51,546 nucleotides of DNA from Clostridia bacterium (lineage in GTDB: Bacteria; Bacillota; Clostridia; Christensenellales; Pumilibacteraceae). The stretch is taken from NCBI GenBank assembly GCA_900767465.1, contig CAAGAW010000016.1, forward strand, positions 1-51,546. Direction: 5' to 3'. Position numbers and translations under genes: made by a program. Numbering within the stretch: the first letter of the stretch is position 1; every line of letters starts with the position of its first letter. Below, piece by piece: positions 24,629-32,853 of the stretch. The notes under the pieces were generated by a model. It ran no database searches, had not been told where the DNA came from, and was given only the letters and a program-made list of their open reading frames with translations.

Positions 24629-24901
24629 ATGAAAAATTTACGAGGTTTCCGAACGAGCGTGCATAGCGAGCCTACGACGGGATCGGCTACGGACGAGATG
24701 AAGAAAGCCGCCGGTAAGTACGCCGGTATGAACGAGACCGAACTCGAAGCCGAACTTAACCGCGCGGTGAAAGAGGCAAAGGCGAACGGCACTTACGACG
24801 GGGCGAAAATGCGCGCGTACGCAAGCCTTATCGCGCCTCGGCTTACCGCCGAGCAGAGCGCGAGACTATTTAAAATGCTGGACGAGATCGATGGAGATTA
24901 A
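24629..24901 (+). CDS. Small helical protein, co-translated with the subtilase
   Basis: This 90-residue, charged protein is mostly helical after a short disordered head: DEMKKAAGKYAGMNETELEAELNRAVKEAKANGTYD (in parts), then LIAPRLTAEQSARLFKMLDEIDGD. The N-terminal 25 residues are Gly/Ser/Thr-rich. GGGAGGT is the RBS at a normal distance from ATG 24629. Its last codons overlap the subtilase start by 11 bases, so translation is coupled. It could be an adaptor, inhibitor or chaperone of the protease, but no family was recognised. It carries no Cys. Confidence 0.8.
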   Translation: MKNLRGFRTSVHSEPTTGSATDEMKKAAGKYAGMNETELEAELNRAVKEAKANGTYDGAKMRAYASLIAPRLTAEQSARLFKMLDEIDGD

Positions 24902-26024
24902 ACTTCCGCACAGGCTCGCGGTAAACGGCAACGGCGAGACGAAATGCGTCGTTTTCGCGCGGGATTTTTTCGCCGCGAAACGTGCGCTCGCACCGTACTG
25001 TTCGGGCGTGATACGCAGTTATCCGTTTATTTCGGCGTTCGGCGCGACGGTAAACGTCCACGACGTGGCAGACCTCGCGAAGTTGCCCGCGGTAAGAGCA
25101 ATCGCCGCGCATACCACGGTAACGGCGTGCGGGCAAGCGTCGGTTTTGTCGGATCGGGGATCTTATCGCCGCGCGGGCGGTTTGCGTTCGTACGCGGACG
25201 AGCGGGCAAGAAACGCGAAAAGCGGCGGCGAGGGCGTTACGATTGCCGTAATAGATACGGGAGTTTGCGCTCACCCCGATTTTATGATGCCGCGCGTGCG
25301 GGTAAAGAAATTCATCGATCTTATCGGCGAAAAACGTATGCCGTACGACGATAACGGACACGGCAGCGCGGTTGCCGGTATCGCGTGCGGAAACGGTCTC
25401 GTTTCGGGCGGGATAAGCCGCGGAGTCGCACCCAAAGCCGATCTCGTCGCGATAAAAGCGCTCGGCAAAAACGGCGAAGGTTCGGCGTTCGACATACTCG
25501 AGGCCATGCAGTGGATATACCTCAACCACCGCGAGTACGATATAAAAGTTGCGTGTATGTCGTTCGGAACAGTTCCGCTCGAGGATAACGATCCGCTCGT
25601 TATGGGAGCGGAGGCGTTGTGGCGGGAGGGTATAACCGTCGTTGCCAGCGCAGGCAATTCGGGTCCGGCGTTCGGCTCGGTAACTTCGCCCGGAGTCGCG
25701 CCCGACGTAATAGCGGTAGGCGCATACGGCGAGAAGGACGGAAAATGCTACGTGCCCGATTTTTCGTCGCGCGGTTACGGCGAACTCGTAAAGCCGGAAA
25801 TCGTTGCGCCCGGCGTAAATATCGTTTGCCCGAGCCCGAAAGAATTTTACGTTAAAATGAGCGGTACCAGTATGGCTGCGCCTTGCGTTGCCGGTATGTG
25901 CGCCCGCATTTATAAAGCCGAACCGAAAGCCACGCCCGATCGGATAAAGGAAATTATCGTGGGAGGCGCGACGAAAATTCCGGATTGCGGCGCGGCGTGC
26001 GGCTATGGTTCGGTCAGGCCGTAA
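24891..26024 (+). CDS. Subtilisin-like serine protease (S8)
   Basis: This 377-residue S8 peptidase has the complete triad: Asp122 in AVIDTGV, His157 in DNGHGSAVAG, and Ser327 in SGTSMAAP, with the oxyanion Asn256 in SAGNSG. An N-terminal stretch of about 110 residues precedes the catalytic domain and contains an inhibitor_I9-like pattern (VIRSYPFISAFGATVNVHDVADL in parts), so it may be a propeptide. There is no signal peptide, so it is likely cytoplasmic or mother-cell/forespore located, as for some sporulation subtilases. It overlaps the preceding 90-residue gene by 11 bases. A terminator follows. The usual HGT is HGS here. Substrate unknown. Confidence 0.94.
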   Translation: MEIKLPHRLAVNGNGETKCVVFARDFFAAKRALAPYCSGVIRSYPFISAFGATVNVHDVADLAKLPAVRAIAAHTTVTACGQASVLSDRGSYRRAGGLRSYADERARNAKSGGEGVTIAVIDTGVCAHPDFMMPRVRVKKFIDLIGEKRMPYDDNGHGSAVAGIACGNGLVSGGISRGVAPKADLVAIKALGKNGEGSAFDILEAMQWIYLNHREYDIKVACMSFGTVPLEDNDPLVMGAEALWREGITVVASAGNSGPAFGSVTSPGVAPDVIAVGAYGEKDGKCYVPDFSSRGYGELVKPEIVAPGVNIVCPSPKEFYVKMSGTSMAAPCVAGMCARIYKAEPKATPDRIKEIIVGGATKIPDCGAACGYGSVRP

Positions 26025-26035
26025 TTTCGCCCGCT

Positions 26036-26084
26036 CGTCGTAAAAACGTCGATACGTATACGCGTTTTTGCGACGGTTTTATTT
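26036..26084 (+). terminator. Intrinsic terminator of the subtilase unit
   Basis: CGTCGTAAAAACG (26036-26048) pairs with CGTTTTTGCGACG (26063-26075) with one wobble, then GTTTTATTT. Confidence 0.8.
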
Positions 26085-26156
26085 AAAACCACACAAAAAA
26101 ACGAAAACGGTCGCCGAAATTCTTGCCCGCAACCGATAAAAACAGGTCGTAAATCG

Positions 26157-26185
26157 TTGACAAAATCGCGAAACCGATATATAAT
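26157..26185 (+). promoter_or_regulatory. Consensus sigma-A promoter of metK-recD2
   Basis: TTGACA (26157-26162), 17 bases, TATAAT (26180-26185), with the predicted start near 26192 at the first base of the riboswitch. Confidence 0.85.
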
Positions 26186-26192
26186 AAAATCA

Positions 26193-26320
26193 TCGTAAAG
26201 AGTGTACGAGGGACAAGCCCGACGACTACACAGCAACCCGCCGCGCGCGAAGGTGCTAATGCTTGGCAGACGAGAAAATCGAAATTTGATTCAGCCCGTC
26301 GCCGAACGGGCTTTAATTTT
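26193..26320 (+). promoter_or_regulatory. SAM-I clan riboswitch with transcription terminator, upstream of metK
   Basis: The leader carries the SAM-I core in order. A short P1 pairs TCGT (26193-26196) with ACGA (26270-26273). The P2 arms are GTGTA (26202-26206) and TACAC (26227-26231), holding CGAGGGACAAGCCCGACGA with the kink-turn and internal CCC. GCAACC follows (26233-26238), then GGTGC-TAAT (26252-26260) as P3, and GGCAGA (26265-26270). An expression platform follows: AGCCCGT (26293-26299), loop, ACGGGCT (26306-26312), then TTAATTTT, an intrinsic terminator. High SAM should favour termination and lower metK. P1 is short and P4 differs from the typical TCC..GG form, so a SAM-I variant or SAM-IV relative is possible. 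Confidence 0.8.
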
Positions 26321-26339
26321 ACTTCGAGGAGAAAGAATC

Positions 26340-27527
26340 ATGAACGAAGAAATTACGCTTTTTTCAAGCGAATCGGTAACCGAAGGCCATCCCGACAAGG
26401 TTTGCGACCGAATAGCGGACAGCGTGCTTGACGCCGCGCTCGCGGGAGATCCCATGTCGCGTATCGCGTGCGAGGTTTGCTGTACTACCGGTCTCGTCGT
26501 CGTAATGGGCGAGTTTACTACCGAGACTTATATCGACATTCAGAAGATAGCGCGCGAGGCAATCCGCGACATCGGATACACCGACGCGGCTTACGGATTC
26601 GACTACAAAAACTGCGCCGTTCTCACCACCATCGACGAGCAGTCGAGCGATATCGCCATGGGCGTAAACGAGGCTCTCGAAGCGCGCGAAGGTCAAAGCG
26701 ATATAGCAGATTCGGTGGGCGCGGGCGATCAGGGTATGATGTTCGGATACGCCTGCCGCGAAACGGACGAGCTTATGCCTCTTCCGATCACGCTTGCGCA
26801 CCGCCTTACGCGCCGGCTTGCGGAACTGAGAAAAAGCGGCGAAATAAGTTATCTTCGCCCGGACGGAAAAGCGCAGGTTACCGTCGCGTACGACCGTAAC
26901 CATAATCCCATGTACGTGGACACGGTGGTCGTTTCTACCCAGCACGACGAAGGAATCGATCACGCCGATCTTACCCGCGACGTTATCGAAAAGGTAATAA
27001 AAGCGGTTATTCCCGCCGACCTTCTTCGCACCGAAACGAAGTTCTACGTCAACCCGACCGGAAGTTTCGTTATCGGCGGACCTCACGGCGACAGCGGAGT
27101 AACGGGCAGAAAAATAATCGTCGATACCTACGGCGGCGCATGTCCTCACGGCGGCGGCGCGTTCAGCGGCAAAGACCCGACGAAAGTCGATCGTTCGGCG
27201 TGCTACTACGCGCGTTACGCCTGCAAAAACATCGTCGCGGCGGGGCTTGCCGACCGCGTTCAGATGCAGGTTGCGTACGCTATCGGGAAAGCCGAACCCG
27301 TTTCGCTTTGCGTCGACACGTTCGGAACCTCGAAGTATCCGGATTCGGAAATTCTCGCGGCGGTTAAAAAAGTGTTCGACTTCCGCCCGTATTCGATTAT
27401 AAAGAACCTCGACCTTCGCCGTCCGATTTACGCCGCAACCTCGTCGTACGGTCATTTCGGCAATCCCGCGTTCCCGTGGGAAAAGACGGACAAAGCGGAC
27501 GCGCTTAAAAAGGCGATCGAAAAGTGA
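26340..27527 (+). CDS. metK: S-adenosylmethionine synthetase
   Basis: This 395-residue enzyme makes S-adenosylmethionine from methionine and ATP in the cytoplasm. Signatures are SESVTEGHPDKVCDRI at 10-25 (His, Asp and Lys of the ATP site), GAGDQGMMFGYA near 126-137 (the MAT signature), GGPHGDSGVTGRKIIVDTYGG (in parts) and GGGAFSGKDPTKVDRSA near 275-291 (the P-loop-like second signature). Length is normal. GAGGAGA precedes the ATG at 26340. It is controlled by the SAM riboswitch and terminator just upstream. Its TGA overlaps the recD2 GTG by 4 bp, tying a repair helicase to SAM-regulated transcription. Confidence 0.97.
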   Translation: MNEEITLFSSESVTEGHPDKVCDRIADSVLDAALAGDPMSRIACEVCCTTGLVVVMGEFTTETYIDIQKIAREAIRDIGYTDAAYGFDYKNCAVLTTIDEQSSDIAMGVNEALEAREGQSDIADSVGAGDQGMMFGYACRETDELMPLPITLAHRLTRRLAELRKSGEISYLRPDGKAQVTVAYDRNHNPMYVDTVVVSTQHDEGIDHADLTRDVIEKVIKAVIPADLLRTETKFYVNPTGSFVIGGPHGDSGVTGRKIIVDTYGGACPHGGGAFSGKDPTKVDRSACYYARYACKNIVAAGLADRVQMQVAYAIGKAEPVSLCVDTFGTSKYPDSEILAAVKKVFDFRPYSIIKNLDLRRPIYAATSSYGHFGNPAFPWEKTDKADALKKAIEK

Positions 27528-29722
27528 GAATAAAGGGCGACGTAGACGAAATACGTTTCCGCAACGAGGATAACGGCTTTACCATAGCCGTTATGGACGT
27601 TGACGGCGATCCCGTTATCGCAACGGGAGTTTTTCCGCCCGTCGTCGAGGGGCAGACTCTCGAACTCGACGGCGCGTGGGTAGTTCATAAAAAATACGGC
27701 AGACAGTTCAAGGTCGAAAGGTGCGTGCTTTCCGTGCCGCGCGGAACGGACGGGATAGTGCGCTATCTCGGCAGCGGACTTATAAAAGGAATCGGTCCGG
27801 TGCTTGCGCTCAGGATCGTTTCGCATTTCGGCGAGCGTACGTTCGAAGTCATCGAAAAAACGCCGCTCCGGCTTGCGGAGGTCAAGGGGATCACGTCGGC
27901 AAAAGCGGGCGAAATCGCCGCGGCTTACGGCGCGATCAAAGAAATGCAGGACGCCGTAATGACCCTTCAAAGTTACGATATTCCGCTCGGGACGGCAATG
28001 AAGATTTACCGCACGTACGGCAAGGACACCGCCGAGACGGTAAGCGCGAATCCGTATCGGCTTATCGAGGACGTGGACGGAGTGGGTTTTATTACCGCCG
28101 ACCGTATCGCGGCAAAGGCGGGAATAGGCAAAACGAGCGCGTTCCGTATCGGTGCCGGGCTTGTTTACACGCTCAAAGAACGCGTCGGAAAGAACGGCGA
28201 CACCTGCTACCCGAAAGAAAAAACGATTGCAGAGGCCGCTAAGATTCTCGGTGTGGATTCCGGACTCGTCGCAGACGAACTCGAAGACATGATTATGTCT
28301 CGGCGGGTGAACGTTACCGAACTTTCGGGCGAAGAGGTCGTCGCTTTGCCGGCGGTTTACAGAAGCGAAAAGGACGCCGCGGTATTGCTCGGCAGGCTTA
28401 TCGATTCGGCGGATCGCACGGATTTCGACGCAGACGCGGATATCGACAAATACGAAAAACTAAACGATATAAAACTTCATTCGTGTCAGCGGCAAGCGGT
28501 TGCGGGCGCGGTAAGAAACGGAGTTATGCTCGTCACCGGCGGTCCGGGTACGGGCAAGACTACCATTATCAAGTGCGTTATCGACGTTTTTGAAAAACTC
28601 GGTCGTACGGTAATGCTTATGGCTCCTACCGGCAGAGCCGCCAAACGCATGAGCGAGGCAACCGGTAAAGAGGCGAGTACGATTCACCGCGCGTGCAAGA
28701 TCAATTCGGAAGGGTGCGGGTGCGAAAAACTCGCGGCGGACGTCATAGTAGTGGACGAGTTTTCTATGGTGGACGTGTTTTTGTTCGAGGCTCTGTTAAA
28801 ACGCGTTCCGGACGGATCGAGGCTGCTGCTCGTCGGCGACAAGGATCAATTGCCGAGCGTGGGAGCGGGAAACGTTCTTGCCGATATTATGCGCTCCGGA
28901 GCGGTTAAAACGGTCGAACTTACTCAGATCTATCGTCAGGCGGAACAAAGCCTTATCGTAACCAACGCTCACGCCGTAAATCGCGGCGAAATGCCCGATC
29001 TCAACGTAAAAGACCGCGATTTTTTCTATCTTTCGGCGTCGGAACCCGAGATTATCGCCGACAAAACCGTGGATATGGTCGGTCGCGCGGCAAGATATAT
29101 AGGCGTGGAAGCCGACCGCGTGCAGGTTCTTTGTCCGATGAAAAACGGCGCGGCGGGCGCGATAAACATCAACAAACGCCTTCAGACCGCGCTCAACGGC
29201 GACGAGAAAACCGGCATAACCGAGGGTGATTACGTTTACCGCGCCGGCGACAAGGTAATGCATATCGTAAACAATTACGATCTCGAATGGAAGATCGCGT
29301 CCGGCTACACTTACCGCGAGGGTACGGGAGTTTTCAACGGCGATATAGGTACGGTTACCGAAGTCGCTCCCGCCCGCGGCGAGATGACCGTCGAGTTCGA
29401 GGACGGACGGGTAGCCGTCTACACTCCCGAAATATTCAATCAGTTGTCGCTCGCGTACGCTATTACCGTGCACAAAAGTCAGGGCAGCGAGTTCGACGCC
29501 GTGATTATGCCGATAACCGCCGGCGGACCTATGATTATGACGCGCAACCTGCTTTATACGGCAATCACCCGAGCAAAAAAAATGGTCGTGCTTATAGGCG
29601 ACAGGTACCGGATAAAAAGCATGGTAGACAACAACTACGTCGCAAAACGTTATTCGCTTCTTACCGAGTTTTTGCTCGGCTTTCGTTCCGATTCGGCAAA
29701 ACTTTTCGGCGAACGGGAATAA
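27524..29722 (+). CDS. recD2: RecD2-type SF1B 5'-3' DNA helicase
   Basis: This 732-residue protein starts at GTG overlapping metK. The N-terminal OB-like domain (DVDEIRFRNEDNGFTIAVMD) is the RecD2 hallmark, followed by tandem helix-hairpin-helix regions (about 90-215: IKGIGPVLALRIVSHFGE, VKGITSAKAGEIAAAY, VDGVGFITADRIA). The helicase core has Walker A GGPGTGKTTI near 340, Walker B VIVVDEFSMVD near 408, VGDKDQLPSVGAGNVL near 438, and the late motif SLAYAITVHKSQGSEFDAVI near 642-660. RecD2 is the stand-alone relative of RecD in bacteria without RecBC, here alongside AddAB. Length matches the family. Confidence 0.96.
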   Translation: MRIKGDVDEIRFRNEDNGFTIAVMDVDGDPVIATGVFPPVVEGQTLELDGAWVVHKKYGRQFKVERCVLSVPRGTDGIVRYLGSGLIKGIGPVLALRIVSHFGERTFEVIEKTPLRLAEVKGITSAKAGEIAAAYGAIKEMQDAVMTLQSYDIPLGTAMKIYRTYGKDTAETVSANPYRLIEDVDGVGFITADRIAAKAGIGKTSAFRIGAGLVYTLKERVGKNGDTCYPKEKTIAEAAKILGVDSGLVADELEDMIMSRRVNVTELSGEEVVALPAVYRSEKDAAVLLGRLIDSADRTDFDADADIDKYEKLNDIKLHSCQRQAVAGAVRNGVMLVTGGPGTGKTTIIKCVIDVFEKLGRTVMLMAPTGRAAKRMSEATGKEASTIHRACKINSEGCGCEKLAADVIVVDEFSMVDVFLFEALLKRVPDGSRLLLVGDKDQLPSVGAGNVLADIMRSGAVKTVELTQIYRQAEQSLIVTNAHAVNRGEMPDLNVKDRDFFYLSASEPEIIADKTVDMVGRAARYIGVEADRVQVLCPMKNGAAGAININKRLQTALNGDEKTGITEGDYVYRAGDKVMHIVNNYDLEWKIASGYTYREGTGVFNGDIGTVTEVAPARGEMTVEFEDGRVAVYTPEIFNQLSLAYAITVHKSQGSEFDAVIMPITAGGPMIMTRNLLYTAITRAKKMVVLIGDRYRIKSMVDNNYVAKRYSLLTEFLLGFRSDSAKLFGERE

Positions 29723-29788
29723 ATCGGTCTTCCTACGGCGAACTTCCGTGAACGGTCGGCAATGCCCGAATTTATCTTAGGTATAACA

Positions 29789-30150
29789 GGGTAGGGGCGG
29801 ACGCCCTCGTCCACCCGTCGATCACCGTTGCTTGCGTTCCGCTTCCGCGAGATTCCCACGGTCGTTTCACTCCCTCTGAATGACAAACCAAAAGGGCGCG
29901 TGCGGCAGTTAATACGAATTGATATAATTTAACCAAGCGTACATCCGTACCGCCACTGTCATTGCGAGCGAAGCGTGGCAATCTCCCGGAAGGGAAATGC
30001 CGCCCGCGTACCCGCGCCAGCCAACCTGCCCGCGCGGGCTCCGCGCCCAGCGGCGGCTCACCGCCGAGAAATCCCCTACGACAGAAACGGCACGCCGCAT
30101 ACTTGCGCCAGCCCACTCGCCAGCGGTGGCTCACCGCCGCAAAATTTACG
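29789..30150. repeat. Composite dispersed repeat cluster B
   Basis: The ~490 bases between recD2 and the next gene contain no credible gene. In order they hold: a degenerate GC hairpin (GTAGGGGCGGACGCCCTCGT, 29791-29810; copy 3 of the 5542 unit); an inverted unit GAGATTCCCACGGTCG..CTCTGAATGACAA (29851-29885); TGTCATTGCGAGCGAAGCG..GGCAATCTCCCGGAAGGG (29957-29996); and CGAGAAATCCCCTACGACAG (30065-30084). GGCGGCTCACCGCC and GCGGTGGCTCACCGCCGC are local hairpins. The unit order matches cluster A at 14223-14440. Confidence 0.75.
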
Positions 30151-30167
30151 TGCGAGGCGGTAAATTC

Positions 30168-30196
30168 TTGACAAAAACGCGGCATAACGCTAAAAT
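30168..30196 (+). promoter_or_regulatory. Sigma-A promoter of the small gene and glnS
   Basis: TTGACA (30168-30173), 17 bases, TAAAAT (30191-30196), followed by the small gene at 30216 and glnS at 30585. Confidence 0.8.
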
Positions 30197-30215
30197 ATTA
30201 TACGAGGCTTTTTTA

Positions 30216-30548
30216 ATGGTTAAATTTTCGCTGAAAAGTATGGATAAAGGCGTTTCGCGCTACGAACTCACCGAAGAGGATAACGTTCTCGGGTTTTCGG
30301 ACGTTCGCGAAAACGAAATACTTCGTTTCGGGTTCGTTTCGGACGATGTGCGCGCGATTTATTCCGAGTTCGTGTTGCGTTCGACCGTGTTTTTACTTCG
30401 CGATAAGTTCGACGAAGTGAGAACGGCGTTCGTCGATCCGCGTTTTGCCCGCCTCGGGTTCAAAGAGGACGGAAAAGGCGGAATGAGAGCGGACAAACTA
30501 CACATAACTTTCAGCGGTTGCGAATGCTCGGCGAAAGACGAGAAATAA
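30216..30548 (+). CDS. Conserved-looking small protein upstream of glnS, unknown
   Basis: This 110-residue soluble protein was not recognised. It has alternating strands and helices (MVKFSLKSMDKGVSRYEL, NEILRFGFVSDDVRAIYSEFV, VFLLRDKFDEVRTAF) and ends with a strand and CECS. The general layout (ILRFGFV.., RSTVFLL, RLGFKEDG..MRADKLHITF) looks like part of a GNAT-type fold, in which the ending GF-K-x-D..M strand is common, but the acyl-CoA loop is not visible. An ACGAGG motif lies upstream of ATG 30216. It has its own promoter and lies 36 bases before glnS, so the two are probably co-transcribed. Confidence 0.7.
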   Translation: MVKFSLKSMDKGVSRYELTEEDNVLGFSDVRENEILRFGFVSDDVRAIYSEFVLRSTVFLLRDKFDEVRTAFVDPRFARLGFKEDGKGGMRADKLHITFSGCECSAKDEK

Positions 30549-30584
30549 ATCGACCCTCGTCAGGGGCAACGGAGAAACGAATAT

Positions 30585-32198
30585 ATGGCAAACTTTATTG
30601 AAGAGATTATCGAAAAAGATCTGGCGGACGGCGTTTGCAAGAGCGTCGTCACACGTTTTCCGCCCGAACCGAACGGTTATCTGCATATCGGACACGCGAA
30701 GTCGATATGCCTTAACTATTACGGAACGGCGGTAAAATACGGCGGCAAATGCAACCTGCGTTTCGACGACACTAACCCCGTAAAGGAGGACGACGAATTC
30801 GTCCGTTCGATAATCGCGGACGTCGAGTGGCTCGGCTGGAAAGGCGATGTATTCTTTGCGTCCGACTACTTCGACGTAATGTACGAAACCGCCGTAAAAC
30901 TAATCAAAAAAGGCAAGGCGTACGTTGACGACGTCACGCCCGAACAAATGAAAGAAATGCGCGGAACGCTCACCGAACCGGGCGTCGAGAGCAAAAACCG
31001 CAACCGCCCCGCGGAGGAAAGCCTTGCGCTTTTCGAGGATATGAAAGCGGGCAGGATAGCGGACGGCGCGCTCGTTCTTCGCGCAAAAATCGACATGGCG
31101 TCGCCCAACATCAACATGCGCGACCCCATTATTTACCGCGTTCTCAAAGCGACTCACCATCGTCAGGGCGACAAATGGTGTATTTATCCGATGTACGACT
31201 TCGCGCACCCCATCGAGGACGCCGTCGAAGGCGTAACGCATTCGATCTGCACGCTCGAATTCGAGGATCATCGCCCGCTGTACGACTGGGTTCTTTGCGA
31301 GGGCGAGTTCGTAAATCCCCCGCATCAGTACGAGTTTGCGCGCCTCAACCTCGAACGCACGATAATGAGCAAACGCTACCTCAAAAAACTCGTGGACGAA
31401 GGATTCGTGGACGGCTGGGACGATCCGCGCATGCCGACGATCGCGGGTTTGAGACGAAGAGGGTATACGCCCTCGTCGCTGCGCGAGTTCTGCGACCGTA
31501 TAGGCGTGGCGAAAGCGAACAGCGAAGTCGAATACGCTCAACTCGAAAGTTGTATCCGCGACGAACTCAACGTTGCCGCCGACAGAGCGATGGCGGTTCT
31601 TCGACCGATCGAACTCGTTATAACCAACCGCCCCGACGACTACTCGGAAACGCTTTCCGTGGAAAACAACCCGCAGGACGAAACCAAGGGCAGCCGCGAA
31701 GTAACGTTTTCAAACAGACTTTATATCGAGTGCGACGACTTTGCGCTCGTTCCGCCGCCCAAGTACAAAAGGCTTACCGTGGGCGGGACGGTGCGGCTGA
31801 AAGGCGCGTACGTGATAAAATGCACGGACGCGGACGTAGAGGACGGCAAAGTCACCCGCGTTTACGCCGAGATCGTCGAGGGTACGAAATCGGGCGAGGA
31901 TAACAGCGGAATAAAGGTCAAGGGCGTTATCCACTGGGTGGACGCGAAAAATTGCGCCGACCTCACCGTAAACCTTTACGATTGCCTGCTGCTTCCGTAC
32001 GACGGCGTTCACGAGGATTTTTCGGAAAGATTAAATCCCGATTCCCGCGAGGTTCTTCACGCCAAGGGCGAAAAAATGCTCGGATCCGCCGAGCCGCTTC
32101 ACGCGTATCAGTTCATGCGTCAGGGCTATTTCTGCCGCGATCCCAAATCCGGCGAAATCAACCGCATCGTAAGCCTTAAAGACGGTTACAAAAAATGA
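30585..32198 (+). CDS. glnS: Glutaminyl-tRNA synthetase
   Basis: This 537-residue class I synthetase charges tRNA-Gln. It has PPEPNGYLHIGHAKS (HIGH at 34-37), LRFDDTNPVKEDDEFV near 58-73, MYDFAHPIEDAVEGVTHSICTLEFEDHRPLYDWV (in parts; the DFAHPIEDA amino-acid site) and MSKRYL near 264 in the KMSKS role. The C-terminal anticodon-binding beta-barrels extend from about 340. The -HPIEDA.. and HRPLYDW residues are GlnRS-type rather than GluRS-type. GlnRS is less widespread in Clostridia, which often use GatCAB, so it may be ancestral transfer. It is followed by a HAD phosphatase with a 4-bp ATGA overlap. Confidence 0.96.
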   Translation: MANFIEEIIEKDLADGVCKSVVTRFPPEPNGYLHIGHAKSICLNYYGTAVKYGGKCNLRFDDTNPVKEDDEFVRSIIADVEWLGWKGDVFFASDYFDVMYETAVKLIKKGKAYVDDVTPEQMKEMRGTLTEPGVESKNRNRPAEESLALFEDMKAGRIADGALVLRAKIDMASPNINMRDPIIYRVLKATHHRQGDKWCIYPMYDFAHPIEDAVEGVTHSICTLEFEDHRPLYDWVLCEGEFVNPPHQYEFARLNLERTIMSKRYLKKLVDEGFVDGWDDPRMPTIAGLRRRGYTPSSLREFCDRIGVAKANSEVEYAQLESCIRDELNVAADRAMAVLRPIELVITNRPDDYSETLSVENNPQDETKGSREVTFSNRLYIECDDFALVPPPKYKRLTVGGTVRLKGAYVIKCTDADVEDGKVTRVYAEIVEGTKSGEDNSGIKVKGVIHWVDAKNCADLTVNLYDCLLLPYDGVHEDFSERLNPDSREVLHAKGEKMLGSAEPLHAYQFMRQGYFCRDPKSGEINRIVSLKDGYKK

Positions 32199-32824
32199 AA
32201 TTCGACAACGTGATTTTCGATTTTGACGGAACGCTTGCCGACACGAGTCCGGGCGTTCTCGGAAGCGTTCGCTACGCGCTCGAAACGCTCGGCGCGCCTG
32301 TGCCTGACGAAAAAGTCCTCCGCGGATTTATCGGACCGTCGCTGTATTCGTCGTTCACCGGAATAATCGGATTCGACGGCAAAAAAGCGGACGAGGCGAT
32401 CGCGCTTTACCGCTCGGTTTACAATCCGCGCGGCGTGTACGAATGTAAACTTTACGACGGAATGAAAGATCTTCTTATAAAGATCAAAGCGGCGGGCGTA
32501 AGCGCGTCCGTAGCAAGTTCCAAGCCGCAGAACGCGCTCGATAAAGTGGTGGACTTCCTCGGGGTACGAGAGTACTTCGACCGCGTAGTCGGCGCGGATC
32601 CCGACGACAAGCACGACGACAAGGCTTTAATAGTGGCAGCCGCCCGAACGCGCGACAACGCGGTGATGATAGGCGACAGCAGATTCGATATCGAGGCTGC
32701 GAAAAAAGTCGGAATAAAGTCGATCGCCGCCGGTTACGGCTTTACGGCGAAAGACGTTCTTTTATCGCTTAACCCCGACTATTACGCGGATAAGGTCGCG
32801 GATATAACCGAAATTCTGGAATAA
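32195..32824 (+). CDS. HAD hydrolase, phosphoglycolate phosphatase-like
   Basis: This 209-residue HAD-superfamily phosphatase has motif I FDFDGTLAD (Asp9 nucleophile, Asp11), a helical cap from about 15 to 85, motif II SVASSKP near 106-112 (Ser/Thr role), Lys motif III in the ALDKVV region, and motif IV MIGDSRFDIEAAKKVG near 155-170. The architecture matches the Gph/PpaX group, which hydrolyses phosphoglycolate or pyrophosphate, and more generally phosphosugars. The start overlaps the glnS stop by 4 bp. It may be a damage-clearance enzyme; the substrate is not determined. Confidence 0.93.
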   Translation: MKFDNVIFDFDGTLADTSPGVLGSVRYALETLGAPVPDEKVLRGFIGPSLYSSFTGIIGFDGKKADEAIALYRSVYNPRGVYECKLYDGMKDLLIKIKAAGVSASVASSKPQNALDKVVDFLGVREYFDRVVGADPDDKHDDKALIVAAARTRDNAVMIGDSRFDIEAAKKVGIKSIAAGYGFTAKDVLLSLNPDYYADKVADITEILE

Positions 32825-32853
32825 CGGCGGCACGATCGCCAACGGAGTAATAT

